DNA of 64,000 nt, from contig JASBNA010000001.1 in the NCBI GenBank assembly GCA_038087015.1, positions 868,001-932,000 on the forward strand, given 5' to 3'. The notes beneath the pieces are model-generated. The model saw only the letters and a program-made list of their open reading frames with translations. It had not been told where the DNA came from and searched no databases. Numbering within the stretch: the first letter of the stretch is position 1; every line of letters begins with the position of its first letter. The stretch comes from Cerrena zonata. Its lineage: Eukaryota; Basidiomycota; Agaricomycetes; Polyporales; Cerrenaceae. This document shows positions 22,643 to 35,033 of the stretch, one piece after another. A program made the translations under genes and the position numbers.

Positions 22643-23076
22643 TAGATTTTACAACCACCCTTTACGCCCTTACATTATGTATTGACTTGTAATATATCCC
22701 AAAATAACTGTCAAGCTTCACAGAACGTCCCTGGCTTGTGTGATTAAGAAGCTCTTCCATATGGTTCCGTGTTGTGAGTATTGATTCAGTTCAGCTCCTC
22801 TATTACAATGATTATAAATGTCGTGGTGATATTGCTCTGCAATATCCTGATACAAATCCTGGTTGTAACCGCTCTCGGAGCTGGTTTAGTCTGGGTGTCA
22901 AGTGACGATGTGACAAGGCCAGATATGACGTCGACCCCTGCCCGTATCATCTTCATACACACAGATGTGCTCACGAACTTTATGATAGATCAGAATGCAA
23001 TAAAATGGCGAAAGCAGCAAAGCGAAAACGACAGCAGAAACAAATACTACAAACATGTGGTATAAAAGACGCAAGT
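22643..23076. other. Convergent intergenic region
   Basis: This lies between the 3' ends of TOM7 and the RNF220-like gene. Hydrophobic frames on both strands (22781-23125) come from AT-rich sequence; I do not support a gene. Confidence 0.4.
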
Positions 23077-24923
23077 TCAGAGATATACTCTTCTCAGATC
23101 CGATGCAGCAGTGATTCTCTTGCAAATCGGACAGAGCTTAGTGGACGCAAGACAACGCAACCAGCACTCTCGACAGCAGGTATGCCAACAGCCTGTTGAC
23201 ACTGTCGGCTCCGTATATGGGTCTATACAGATTCGACATAGGAGCGACGTAGACGAAGAAATGCGAGTTGATTCCTGCAAAATGGCGGATTAGCTTTTCC
23301 ATCTGGACTGGGCATTGAACGACATACCAAGAGTTTAACTTTATCCTCCAAAGCCTTAATCAACGCTGTCGGATTACTAGCTTTCTTCGCAAGTTCGACC
23401 AATGCATCGACCTCCTCAGCCTCGGCGAGCCCCATCACTTCCTCCATAGCTTTCTTGACTTCTTGCGTACTAGTGCTGGCCTCACCTAGCGGCCTCTTGA
23501 TCACCTTTCCTTCCGCGACTAGGTCTCTTAGGCTCTTCTCTGTCAAGTCAGTAATATTGTCGTCGACATCAATGTCAACCTGAACGCCAGGATTTCCTGG
23601 TGGTGATGGAGTTGCTGTGACCTCTGTTGAGACTGTGGCCAAAATATCGCCCTCGGTGAATTGTTGAGCACCAAACAAGACGTCGTCGTCGCCGTCAACA
23701 TCAATATCTTCGTCCACGTCTTCTTGGTTGGCGTTCCTAACGTCGAACCCAGTTCCTGAAGAATCTCAGTATGCGGGGAATAGCTACAAGTGCTCGGGCA
23801 ACTGTTTACCTTGAAAGTTGACACCGTCTGTCACTCGTATCCTAACATCTCCGTCAATATCGACGTCTTGCTCCATCTCCAAACGGTCGCGTTCCCTCTC
23901 TTCCCTCTCTCGCTCCTCCTGCAGCCTAGCTTCATGTGCTAGACATGCATCCACGTGTGCTTCCACCACATCCGCATCGCCAGGAATTAACTTCAAGCAG
24001 ACTGGGCAAGCAGTACCGGAGCCCTGATTCAGAGCCCATCTCCCGTCAGCCTCGTCATCCTCTCTCGTCATTTCTCGTAGCTTGACATGTCTTTGCTTAC
24101 GATGTCGCTTCAGCAGACGCAAGGTGGAGTCAACAATCTCTGTCGTGGCTTCTTGAGCACTTGATTTGAGCTTGGCGCGGGGTGTAGGTGCTCCACGGGT
24201 GATACTCTTCTTTGCCTTGAGGGCGGACCGTCGAGCGCGAGCAGTTATACTGTGCAACCAACATACGTTCAGGATCATGTTTGAAAAGTTTCAATAAGGA
24301 TTTACCCGTCATCCGGTTCAGCTTCTCCAAGTACTTCAGTAGAACCGATACTCTGTATAATCTCATTGACTCGACCAGTTTCAAGGTCCAGATGAGCCCC
24401 TAATAAACGAATAGGAATATCTTCGTCACAAATAGGACATTGTCGAGTGACTGCACGCTTTGCTATGATTTGAAATGAAATGAATATCATGACGGAGGTC
24501 GAGAGCACTTTACACACGTTTCTTGACCTTTGGGAGAGCATCCTTCAGAGGAGGTATTATGATTCTCGACGAGGAAGCGACCGGTGTGACTGAACCTGAA
24601 GACCCTTCATTATCTTCACTTTCACTGCTACTCTCGATATAAGCTCTCTTCTTGCCCCTAAGCAACATAAGCAACATAAGCGCCCATTACAATCAGACTT
24701 CGAAGTTCGAGAACGCACTTTACACCTCTTGAGAGGGGCATTCCAAGCGTGGGTTTGACGGAGCCGGCGAGCTGGTCGTGCGAGCAATTAATGCTCTCCG
24801 TTGGCGGCGACGAGAGAAAATGCGTGCTGGATGGATGCGACGACGTCGAAATGGATGGAGTCGGCCTCGGCCAAATACTAACTGTGATCGTGGAATAATT
24901 GTGATCGATCGGTTCTCAAGCAC
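23077..24923 (-). CDS. RNF220-like RING E3 ubiquitin ligase
   Basis: Exons on the minus strand are 24724-24923 (start uncertain), 24518-24657, 24306-24462, 23810-24249, 23328-23755 and 23077-23274, about 520 residues with matching phases. The order of elements is: an acidic Ser stretch (SSSESEDNEGS); a first CxxC...H finger, QCPICDEDIPIRLLGAH; a second, CPVCLKLIPGD...HVDAC; a coiled, Glu/Arg-rich helix; DIDVDGDDDVLFGAQQFTE; and a C-terminal RING, LCRIC...GCWHTCCRECWLR...CPIC. It ends DLRRVYL. The CWHxxCxECWLR block and the DLRRxYL end match animal RNF220, an E3 ligase. The N-terminal exon could use a different donor or start, so the first 60 residues are unsure. Confidence 0.82.
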
Positions 24924-25320
24924 TGGCCAGGTGTGTTACATGTGTTGAGACCTCTATCAAGCTCCCAACGGTGACTCAAACAATGAGTCGCTAAAACTTC
25001 CAAAGACATTTATTCATATAAATGAGATGAAAGTGTGGTATTGTGATAGGAGGAAATGCAAAACTAGTTACACAGAAAACATCCATAAGTAAGTATATAC
25101 AGCAAAGATATAAAATACAACAAAGAAACTGGGGATCATCATTGCAGACATGATGCACATGTTTTCGTAAAAGCAACCGGTGTATTCATCTATACCGATT
25201 TTTATCATTCCTTCCTTCCTTGATATTCCAATCGTAACAATAGCACTGTGAGATGGTCATGGTCGCGGTAGCCACAATCTCGACGTCCATACCACGGTCA
25301 TCATCAAACTAATCGGAATC
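24924..25320. other. Intergenic, about 400 bp
   Basis: This holds the RNF220-like promoter and the MARVEL-gene 3' UTR; it is AT-rich. No gene seen. Confidence 0.45.
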
Positions 25321-26422
25321 TCAACCGATGGTCGAAACGGGGACCTGAGTAACAGTGGGCGGTCCACCATTGACACCAGGTTGAATCATGACCTGATGTC
25401 CGGCAGCCTGCTGAACAACGTAACCACCAGGGACCGTATGTCATGCCTCCACCAGCAGTCATGGGCACACCAGCAGGGTAAGCGTAGCCTCCGGGACTTC
25501 CAGGGTAGCGAGTATCTTCGGGCCAACCTGGCCATTGGTTAAACCAGGGAAGTTCGACAATAGGTTCTCTCCAGGCAAAGGGTCTACCGAGGGTCTTGGA
25601 GCGGGTTGTGAGAGAGATGAGGATAAAGAAGCATATGGCAACTGTATTGAGTACGGTTAGTCAATCAAATAGTGTATATGAATGTAATATGAACATACAG
25701 AGACAGAAGAGCAACCAGGAGAAGGCTTCTATGACTTTCATTTCGTAACAGTATGAACGAGCTTTCACTAAATACGGCGTGAACGGGATGCGCGAATGTT
25801 AACGTAAGGGAGAAAACATACGTGTTCCGTTCTTAGTTTGGATAGTCTGGTCAGTCAATGCGTCACATTGAGTGGTACCAATAATGTCACTACGAGTATA
25901 GATTAGTCACAATGGTTCCGGTGGGTTTTAGATCAAATACGTACGCAGACCAAGCACCCATAGCTAGATAATAAGCAGTAAGAAAACAAATGCCAATAAT
26001 TAAAATACAGAATACATACCAAGCCAGAGTGAGCCAAGGATAAACAGGATGAATGCGTCGACTCTTGGCTGAGACCATGATAATCTAAGTAAGATCGAAG
26101 GGGTCATGGTTAATCCACTACATGAAATTCCCGTTGGCTCGAACGCACATTGCTATGAACACTAATATCGTCAATGAGGGTACAACAATCGCAAAGATGG
26201 TAAAGTCGCCTGTCGAATACAGTTGGTCAGTTGATCCGTACCCAGTCTCAAAGCAGGGACTATGCTTACGATGGAGGTTGGGAAGGAATATGCTGGCAAA
26301 GTAGGCATCGATACCAAGCACAGCGGCGGAGAAGAGGAGGATCGCGACTTGAACTCTAAGTAAGCAAACGAGATTGTCTCGACATGAAACAAACAGCACA
26401 CACCATAACCATATGTCCGCAT
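25321..26422 (-). CDS. MARVEL-domain membrane protein 1
   Basis: Exons on the minus strand are 26400-26422, 26270-26355, 26149-26209, 26020-26084, 25945-25963, 25822-25889, 25699-25767 and 25321-25641. Four membrane segments are visible: VQVAILLFSAAVLGIDAYF, FTIFAIVVPSLTILVFIAIL, RVDAFILFILGSLWLAMGAW and AFSWLLFCLFAICFFILISL. The PRVD...LWLAMGAW block of TM3, made only after splicing, is typical of fungal MARVEL proteins. The tail is Pro/Gly-rich. In the last exon an extra base in GGG at 25430-25432 breaks the frame. Removing it gives a natural tail, PGGYVVQQAAG...VSTIG. The first donor (gtgctg) is weak. Function unknown; such proteins shape or mark plasma-membrane domains. Confidence 0.8.
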
Positions 26423-27113
26423 GTCCCTGAATAGCTGCGTCATCTAACATACGAGATGAGAAATGAGATATGCTTCCGTCTCTAAAGCCAACAAGACCGA
26501 GACTATACCTTAACAGCAAGATGATCGGTGTGTTGAATGGGGTAAGGTTTGAGAAGGCTGCGTTCGTGTTATGAGTTCGTCGTTCGTGGGGTGTCGTTCG
26601 GTGAGAGGTTATTGATACAAAGTAGAGAAAAGGGATGTAAAAAAGAGGGTTTGTGAAGTAGGGTGATGATAGCCAGGGCCAAACACACACGGTGTCCTAG
26701 GGCCACGACCCTTCCATTGTTCAAGGGTACTGAAAATACGAACAATCAACGTGAAGGCGGTATGACGTAATACGCACAAGGCGAATGCTGTTCTTGTAAA
26801 ATGACTGGCCGCACGCCCTTACACGAGTTTGCCGCATGGCAAACGCCTGTACTGTCGAACCTTAAACACAAGGAAAACACAAGCCATTCATCTTGTTTGA
26901 ATCTTGTCTATACATAAAGTTACAGTAATAAAGAAGTCGCCCGCCCATAGTTTAGCCCATCAAGCAATAACTGTAATAATTCACCTAGTGTTACAACAAT
27001 TGGTACAAAGTTTACATTGTTCCCTAGAAATCGGAGGATAGTGCAATATATATGCCCACCGCTCTATAGTCGAAGCGAAACGTGATGCTCTCTCGTCGAT
27101 AATCATAAAATCC
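26423..27113. other. Intergenic, about 690 bp
   Basis: This separates the two MARVEL genes. A long minus frame at 26443-26690 has no splice support and is probably 5' flank of MARVEL gene 1. Nothing else is seen. Confidence 0.45.
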
Positions 27114-28385
27114 TCACCGCCTGGGTGAAGCATCCCGGAAATACTTATCCCTGGGAATGGGTTTCGTGCGTGCAACAGCCATTTGAGCCGGATCCGGGGT
27201 TTTATGCGGTATCCAGTGCACATACGTCGGTGCTTCGTTACGAGTGGGAGGTTGTCGGGTAGATCCATGTCGTCTAGGTGGCGTTGGAAGCTCTTCCTTC
27301 TCAGGCAAACGAGGGCCACCCCGTGTTTGTGAACGGCCAGACCTTGTGCGTCGCGCAGTTGCAGGTGGAGGAAGTTGTTTATCCTTGCCGCCAAACCAAG
27401 GGTAGGACGTAACTGAGGCAATCCAGACACTACGGTCTCCCCCACGGTGTTTCCGAATAGCGAGTGCCAATAACGTCAGCAAGAAACCCCAGACTGCACA
27501 AGAACAATGGACAAGTAAGTACGCAGTGCAGTCCAAATCCGATGTGACGTACTGAGAATGATGTTGAATATTGAGAATGCTTCTAGTACTCGGTATTGGG
27601 AACGATAGGTGTCAGTGTTGACTAAATGGACGAACGTCAGTGCTCGGGTATGAATGAGACATGGATTTGTATACGTACATCCTGGCATGTCGAAGGGCTG
27701 ACTGGAGTCTGATGAAGAGAAGCACTCCACATCGGCACCTTCAGATTCGGAGGATCCAAGGAATGCGCCAAGGGCTGGTAGGAAACGGTTAGTGTACAGC
27801 CTAAATAGACAACGTGTAAGGCTCCATACCGAGCCAAAGCACTCCAGCAAGGGCCAAACAGCCAAGTTCGACCCTTGCCGACACAGGATTGCGTTCCCTC
27901 CAAAGACCGAAGCCAAGTCTGCGCAAATTACATGAGTACATGCATATTAAAGCGTGACGAAGTGCAACTTACAGAGCGATCATAAGCAGTAGACTGGCAC
28001 TACACACAAAGATAGCGAACGGAATAAAGCGAGCTGCAAAGACATGTCAGAGACAGTTATTGAAGAGGGGGAAGTAGAAGGCTTACTGAGGTCCGAAGAT
28101 ACCAGGATTTGCTGAAAGTGTACCGCAATGGCTAAGCAAATGATGGTCCAAACCAACACGGCAGCTATTCCGCTAGTTAGTATCGTCACTTAGTTTGTGG
28201 TAAAGTAGATACACACCATAAATACATGCCCTGGCGATATTGAACTTCGTCGGCATCCTAAGACGAAAGATGCTCTTAGAGTTGTTAGTGTGTCTAGCAG
28301 GTCTAGCAGAACGAGTGGATTGAGATCGTGATATCTGTCTGTCCTTCCTGCTTGACCTCGGTGGTCTGGTATAAGAGTCTTTCAT
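27114..28385 (-). CDS. MARVEL-like membrane protein 2
   Basis: I reconstruct seven exons on the minus strand, first 28217-28385 and last 27114-27493, with phases matching throughout. The N-terminal 50 residues are basic and Ser/Arg-rich (cytosolic). Four membrane segments follow: AAVLVWTIICLAIAVHFQQI, FIPFAIFVCSASLLLMIALL, LGCLALAGVLWLALGAFLG and VLEAFSIFNIILIWGFLLTL. The TM3 block GVLWLALGAFLG corresponds to LWLAMGAW of the neighbouring gene, so both share the MARVEL layout. An acidic Ser/Cys-rich loop lies between TM3 and TM4. The C-terminal 115 residues are Pro/Arg-rich. The two genes are adjacent and codirectional but diverged: either an old duplication or chance neighbours. Confidence 0.78.
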
Positions 28386-29683
28386 CGTGAACGCGACTCA
28401 GATTAATGTAAGCCTGACGGTAACAACGAGGTATGGGCAGTGGCCTTGTGGGCAAGATACCGGCTGCCGTTCCGCACGAAATCGAGGCCTAAGTCGCGTT
28501 GTGAGTTCCGCTCGGTAATGAAACACCTATCTTCCCCCTAGAATGAGTTGTGAGAAGGAAGCTAGAGTAGTTTCACTGGAGCTGGCTACTGCTGTGGTAG
28601 TGGACGAAGCAGAAGGAGCTCGGACAATGGGAACTTGCCATGTCGGCGGTATATAGCCATGCCTTACTACAGTGAAAATTGCTCGACCTCTCAATCTTAG
28701 CAGGTCAAAACCCTGCCTCGAGGCAAGATGGGAGTCAAGTCAGATGCTTGCCCGAGTCTCCTGCGAGTTTCGGCAAGGGCGGGGCGCCCACAAAGATCAA
28801 TTCAGTGACCTGCTTTTAGCAACAAGAATTGTTTCCGTCCCATTGTTCTTCCGTTTGCGTTCCCTTTCATGTACAAACAGCATAGCTTTCTGCTATCTTA
28901 CCTGATAGAAAATTCTCCACGAAATACTAAGCAACTGCGCTCGTTAACTTGTTGGAGCGCACTTGGACGAACCCTTTCCCCCAGGACTTGAGCCCGAGGG
29001 ACATGCACACACGGCATGCCCAGAAGTGTGAATGACAAGTTAGTCTGATGCGTCTCTCCCAAGCGCAGTAGGGCATTTGGTCCTCAAAGAAGCTTTCTGT
29101 GGAAATAAATATAAGGTCCTTACCCAGGCTTGCGTACACGTATAACCCTTCTATCTCCTTCACCCTGAACGACTGTATATCGAAGCGTTTATTATTCTAG
29201 GTATACTCCATACAGTTCTTCCGACTTACTCCATACTATCACGGGAAGCCCAGCACTCGTCAATCGATACATCTCCTCTTGAACGCCCTCATTTCAGATA
29301 TCACCTTAATTCCATGGTTGAAGGGAGTTGGAGGGATGTGAACTTTGTGGGGAACTCCTCCGGGTTATAACCATCTCAACAGCGTCTCAACTGGCGCCAA
29401 CTTTTTAAGTGCTACCACTATTCTGTTGACAGTTGACCTGGCTCAGTACCACTCGCTAGCTATTTATATCCTATAATCTGCAGTAACGAACGAGGTCGAC
29501 AAACTCTATTGTACACGAGGACGGCAATGGTGATTTACAATCTTCCCGGAGTGATTTACAACTAAAGAATACAGCTTACAAGCGCATTGCGTTATTTACG
29601 AAACTATCTTCTCAAGGCCTTGTCATATATCCAAAAGGATATGGCCATCCATCTTATACCCGTCCAACGACCCAAATCTATAT
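28386..29683. other. Intergenic, about 1.3 kb
   Basis: This holds the MARVEL 2 promoter side and the 3' flank of acetoacetyl-CoA synthetase. Frames at 28672-28905 and 28927-29163 show no domain. Nothing else is seen. Confidence 0.4.
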
Positions 29684-32600
29684 TTAAGCAACCTCAGCTC
29701 TAAGCACCTCGCCAATGCTCACATAAGCGGTCAGGCATTCAGGGTTTCGCAAGGTAGCCGGGTTAACACTAGCCACAGGAGCTCCATTTATAATCTAAAC
29801 CCACCCGGGGAATTGACGGTAAACACGTTGTGTGCACATGGAACTCTCAGCAGATCAAAATACACACCTTCTTGACCGGCACTTCCACTCGCTTCCCATT
29901 TAGTGTGTACGGAATGTCGTCCACCTGAATAATCTGCCGTATACAGAATGATCACCATACCCATCAACGTTAATAAGATGCGGAGTATGATTATCAGATA
30001 GAGTGACGGAGGAAGATGAGGAGAATGGAGAACTTGCCTTGGAAGGGACATGTCTCGCGCTTCTCCGCACTCGGATTTCACTCCTGATCTTCCTCTCAAG
30101 CTCCTCTGTTAGCTTCTCACCTTCCAGAAGCTTAATGAATAGTATCACGCGCTCGTCCGTACCCTGAGCTAAACTCTGGCCAACAGCTAAACAGTCAACG
30201 ATTGTATGCGCACTATGTGTGGCGTTTGGCGCGAAACAAGTGTCTATCACGTCGTACAGCTCAGCTGAGCCGAACCGGACGCCACCTGGATTGCTATAAG
30301 GCAAAATGAGGTCAGAGTTAGAGTTGATGAATGGTACGAGGTTGAGATGGGTTGATGGATAGCCTTCTTGAATTTGGTGGGACGACTTACAGGACGCCAT
30401 CGCTCCGCCCGAGCATAACGAGACCACCACCATTGCCAGCTCTTGATTCAGTTATCATGACATGGTCTCCATGAACTAGCAAAAACAGGCCACAAATGTC
30501 GTCAGACTATAACAAGACAAGAAAGACATGTCAGAAAGAATAAAACACTTACACCAAACGCCTTTGAACTCGGAGAAATAGGCCTGCTGATATCTAACTT
30601 TGGCGGCCTCAACTGCTTCTTGACTCCCATACCCGTCCAGCGGCCAAAAACCTACCGGCTGACATGGGAATGGCTTCAAACATACCAGTTCTCCGGGTTG
30701 GTTGGGACCAGCGATCTCACCGGATGGAGTGAAGGCCTCAATGGCCATCCCCGGCAGCCGACACTGGATCTCTCCGCGATAGACAGGAAGCGATGTATTC
30801 ATACCTGCGAATAACGAGCAAATGTCTGTACCACCTAAGCACGGAGTGAGATGCATTAGGCTTTGCTTCGGAGTAATCACCGTTGAATGACAGAACGGAC
30901 GGACCTGTGATCGATCCCAACACCACATCTTTTTTGATATGTTCATACACAAAATCAAATAAAGGCGCTGCCAAGGGCGAACCAGTCGAATAGATGTGTC
31001 GGAGAGCTGTCAATCGGTGTTCATCTTTAGGTTTATAGACTTTCTACTAGAAAGGTTCGGGAATTTCATCTCTTTATATGCGGAGGGACGATACCACTTA
31101 CGGATAGTTGGTCGATATACTTGGCACTGGTACCGAATATGGATATTCCGAGGTCATCGCTGAGATGCCATAGGAAGGCGGGGTCTCGTAAAGGGCTTCC
31201 ATCGTAGAGCACCAACGTGCAACCTATAGACAGTCCGCTGACTAGGAAGTTCCACATCATCCAACCCCTGAACGTCGGACGGAAGCATATCGAAATTAAC
31301 AGCCCCACTCTCATTTGCACTAGGATGGACCAAGGCTATGAAACTATGGACGCACGTTGTTGTGTAATAGAAGTACACATCGTCTGGGCTGAGGTCAGCG
31401 CAGAGGACGAGTTCCTTCTTAGACTGAAGCAGCATGCCGCCTGCACGGTGAACAATGGGTCTTCATTTTTTGACAGGAAATGATCAGCACAGCACAATAT
31501 CGGAAAGTAGACTGATGGCTACTTACTTGGGTCGACCTAGATTCGATAAACCCTGTTCAGTCTACAACACCCTAGGTTTCTCCAGGAAGTAGGTGGATTG
31601 GGACAGTACCTGTCGTGCCCGAACTGAATAGAATCCACAATGGCCAATCAAATCCGAGACGAGCCCATTCTATCTCGCCATCGGGGGTTCGACCTAGCTT
31701 CTTTTCTTTACCGAGATTCACGAAATCACGGAATCCGACCCAGTTGGGGCTCCAGGTCGATCGGTCATCTAGGGTCGATTTCTGGATGATGATGATCGTT
31801 GGTTTCAGAGAACTGCGGTCTGATAATTCGGCAAGAAGTGTTTTCAACTTCGGCAAGTGTTGGTGGACCTTTGCGTTGTAACTAGCACCGGCCTACGTCA
31901 GTTACAGAGTTATTAATGCTTCATGACCTGGATTATGTCTTACACGACCGAGTCGACTGAAAATATGATTTTCGGCTGAACCTGTTCAAATCTAGAAATT
32001 GGCCATGAGAGCGCGTTCGGAGGTGAGTGAGAATGTTCCCGCTAAGACTTACCTCTCTAGAACACCTTCGGGGCCAAAGTCTGCGGCAGCGCTGACCCAT
32101 ATGCACCCTGACCAAGACGAGGCATCAGATGGTGCTAAGATGGCGCGACGATCCTGAGAACACACCAATTGCAGTAGCTGCTAAGCATGCCGCCACGTTT
32201 TCCTACAGTTTGGATGATACTTATTCAGTATACATATATTGAGTTCTAACACTATTCCGGTTCTCATGGGGGAAAGGAACTCTATGACAAGAACAGTAGA
32301 AGATAGTATGACAGATTGAACTGTCGACGACGCACGTGTGGTGCTTATCTTGTGTCGATGACAGTGATATGGGAACAGCATGGAAGTGAGATGTGTCGAT
32401 GAGATGATGTCCCGATCCAGGAGGTACACAAGGTACAACTGGAAAATTGAATACCGATGCAGGAAATACTTACGGTGCAATTTGAAGAATAAGACGCAAC
32501 ACGGTCTCCCGGCTTCAATCCGAGAGACAGCAAAGCAGATACTAGGTTCGCAACCAGCTCATACAATTCTGCATATGTCATGCGCTGCAATGGTGGTTTG

Positions 32601-33039
32601 GGCTGTGAGGGTAAAGGCTCGGCTGTTCTCCAAACATTTCATACCGGGGACGGACATTGCATAAATAGCACTTACAAACTTCAATCAAAGCGGTCTTGGT
32701 TGCGGAACGACAGTGCAACATGTTTTCCGCCCAATTCAATCTTGCCTCCGCAAACCAGGGTGGATTGTCCGGCGGTAGAGCGGTGGTGTCGACGACATGG
32801 GAGCCTTTGAAGCCCAATACACCTGTATCATCCCAGACATCGCTCCAAAATTGGTCTGTTTGGGAGATAGACCAGTTATAGAAATCCAAGTAAGATGAGA
32901 ATGCCGTGCCACGCGTCGTATTTACACGTTCGATGAAGCTATGGAGTCTGCTGCGGTCTGGAGAGGGTGGGACGTATAGAGGCTGCACTCGCTCTTGGCC
33001 TGTGTTTGAGCCAAGAGCGGTAGAGGGAATGGAAGACAT
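29684..33039 (-). CDS. Acetoacetyl-CoA synthetase
   Basis: About a dozen exons on the minus strand; I checked key junctions but list only the ends. The N-terminal ACS cap domain has FYNWSISQTDQFWSDVWDD and WFAEARLNWAENML. Adenylate-forming motifs follow in order: MTYAELYELVANLVSAL, AACLAATAIGCIWVSAAADF, FSSGTTGRPKPIVH (A3), FYYTTTGWMMWNFLVSGL, LRHIYSTGSPLA, SITGGTDICSLF, GDHVMITE and LNPGGVRFGSAELYDVI. The catalytic lysine is in TLNGKRVEVPVKK. Acetoacetyl-CoA synthetase, rather than acetyl-CoA synthetase, is indicated by the WWMWNF-type and GGTDICSLF blocks. It activates acetoacetate in the cytosol for sterol or fatty-acid synthesis. A 10-nt exon (31527-31536) codes part of the A3 loop. Confidence 0.93.
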
Positions 33040-33930
33040 GCCAAGGATGGTACGAGGATTCTATTTGACGATATGATGAAACGTAGTCAAGAAACGGTAA
33101 ATGAGTGGATGGTTGTTTCCACTTTCAAGACGTCGAGTGTAGAAACTCGGTAGACGACCTGAGTGACCGCCAATGCTTGGCACACCCGTAAGCGAATTGG
33201 CCGGGAATTCCCAAATCAGAGTGCGGAGAGCGACAGTCGGGCGTCAAATACAGGGTTTACCGAAGTCTTGGTACTACTAGCGCCACGGGGGTAGAGGAGG
33301 ATTTGGCAGCAATCCCAGAGCTTGATTCGGGCGTGAAATGGTCCACTGCTCACCAACATGCGTCGCCTACACGGCCTGCGAACATCGCGCGGGCCCGCCC
33401 TGGACAGTGAGCTTGTTATGGGATATCCGCATAGACCAGATCTAACTTAGACTAATGATCGGCGAGGGGGTGGAGAATAATACGAGTCTGACGCGAGCGG
33501 TAGGAGTCAGGACAAAAAAATCGGCTGATTGATCACCACTATCTTATCCTACATAAACGGGAGTCGAACAAGAAGACCATTTCGCCTGCTTCGACTCATT
33601 TCTCGCCAATCCATTCCAAATCCAGCTCACACGAACGTGCTTTCTCTTGGCCCTCTCCCCATAAAACTGCTATAACTGGCACCACTCGCCTGTATCCCTT
33701 TCTCCTGACACGTCCTCAGATCTATCTACACAGGCCACGCTCCCCGTCCGCCTGACAGCTCTTCTCTCATCACACCAGCAAGTTAGTAAACCTACTATCC
33801 CCGCACTGCTCTCAGAGCCTCATATAAACCCACCTGATCCACTCCTGCTGCTGTCTCCCCAGACTTGCTCAGTCTTCTACTATACTCGCCACTCGCCACT
33901 CGCAACCTGTCTTCAACTATATCTTCTGCC
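33040..33930. other. Divergent intergenic region with long pyrimidine-rich leader
   Basis: This lies head-to-head between acetoacetyl-CoA synthetase and the 142-residue gene. From about 33580 to 33930 the plus strand is strongly C/T-rich (CTCGCCACTCGCCACTCGC at 33884-33902), as in long 5' leaders. A TATAA-like stretch is near 33826. No coding exon is supported. Confidence 0.45.
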
Positions 33931-34535
33931 ATGGACCGGTTCCTCGCACCTCACTCTCCTGAAGCTATGGCGCACCACCACCTCACGTATGTTTCTACGT
34001 TCCATCCTTATCTCTGACTTTATTGACATCATCTTCTGTAGTGAGAACTGGTTCAGCTGGGACACAGAACATCCATCCCTGAATGAAACCCTCATTGCTG
34101 GATGCGCCTCCTACCAGGCATTCAACCGCTATCTTTCAGGCAGTGACCTCTACCTCCTGCCTCGGTCAAGAAAAGAGCTCGAGAAAGTTCTGTACGTTAT
34201 CTCGCCCCCACTGCCCCCACCAACGTTGGTCTTCTGACGCCTTTGTTATTCACTAGACGGAGATATGCCTATGATGCCATCCATAATACCATCGCGAAGG
34301 CGCGCTCAGCACTCGAACAAGGCGGGTACAGCCGAGTACGTACACCGACTTCTTATCACATTCTCCGTAGCTGACTGACGTCGTTGGGTAGATCTGTCAC
34401 CTCGTGGAGGACTCCATCAGCAAGGTGTTGGATGAGAATGATAACGCCTCGCACTTGCTCGACCTCCACCGTTCACAATTGGAGTTGTCAAATGCCATGC
34501 CGTCCTCGCCTTCAAGACACATCACGATCAAGTAG
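33931..34535 (+). CDS. 142-residue protein of unknown function
   Basis: Exons are 33931-33986, 34042-34191, 34257-34335 and 34392-34535 (429 nt), all GT-AG and in phase. The product starts MDRFLAPHSPEAMAHHHL. A globular, mostly helical part contains ENWFSWDTEHPSLNETLIAG, YQAFNRYLSGSDLYLLPR and SRKELEKVLRRYAYDAIHN, and ends ELSNAMPSSPSRHITIK. I do not recognise the family. There is no signal peptide, membrane segment or metal motif. Four exons with consistent phase and typical introns support a real gene. Confidence 0.7.
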
Positions 34536-35033
34536 AATAGGGCACCATGGACCCTATTCTCTGACTGTTAAATTATTCGTGATTCACCTAGCATATGTAC
34601 TTCTAACCTTGCACTCAGTCCAATATCCCCTTCTCATGTCGCATTTTGTTCACTCGCTATTTTCATCCCTGAATGTAATTGTACACTACTCCACGATGTC
34701 CACACCGAATACATATTGTACCTATCTCGCCCTGACACTTTTTTCGCATCTGTAAAACAAGTTTGACTGATGGGCAAGCCGCGGGTGTGTACGGCAATGG
34801 CCGGCTCAGAAGAGTTTGTGAAGGCGTTCTCGGTTGGCGCTGCGTTGAATATTTGACGAACGTGCGAGGGGTCTACTTCGAACTGGCCGTCTGGCACTGG
34901 CATTCTACATTGCATCCGTATTCATGCTCGTCTGACCTGCTGCTGTTACCCTACCCTAGCCTCATTACAGGCTCTCCTTGTCTCTGGCCACGACATTCTC
35001 CGTCGTTCTCGCCAGTTTGCATTTCTCGTAACG
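34536..35033. other. Intergenic, about 500 bp
   Basis: This is the 3' flank of the 142-residue gene and promoter of the endopolyphosphatase gene, with a C/T-rich stretch before its ATG. Nothing else is seen. Confidence 0.45.

Noticed and set aside
25890..26078. Independent membrane protein starting MVSAKSRR at 26078
   Set aside because: It reads through a 56-nt intron. Splicing that intron and using the upstream exon frame gives the conserved MARVEL TM3, so this start is an artefact.
31217..31483. Plus-strand frames antisense to acetoacetyl-CoA synthetase (also 31615-31881, 30620-30814)
   Set aside because: They lie opposite well-conserved exons and contain no family signature.
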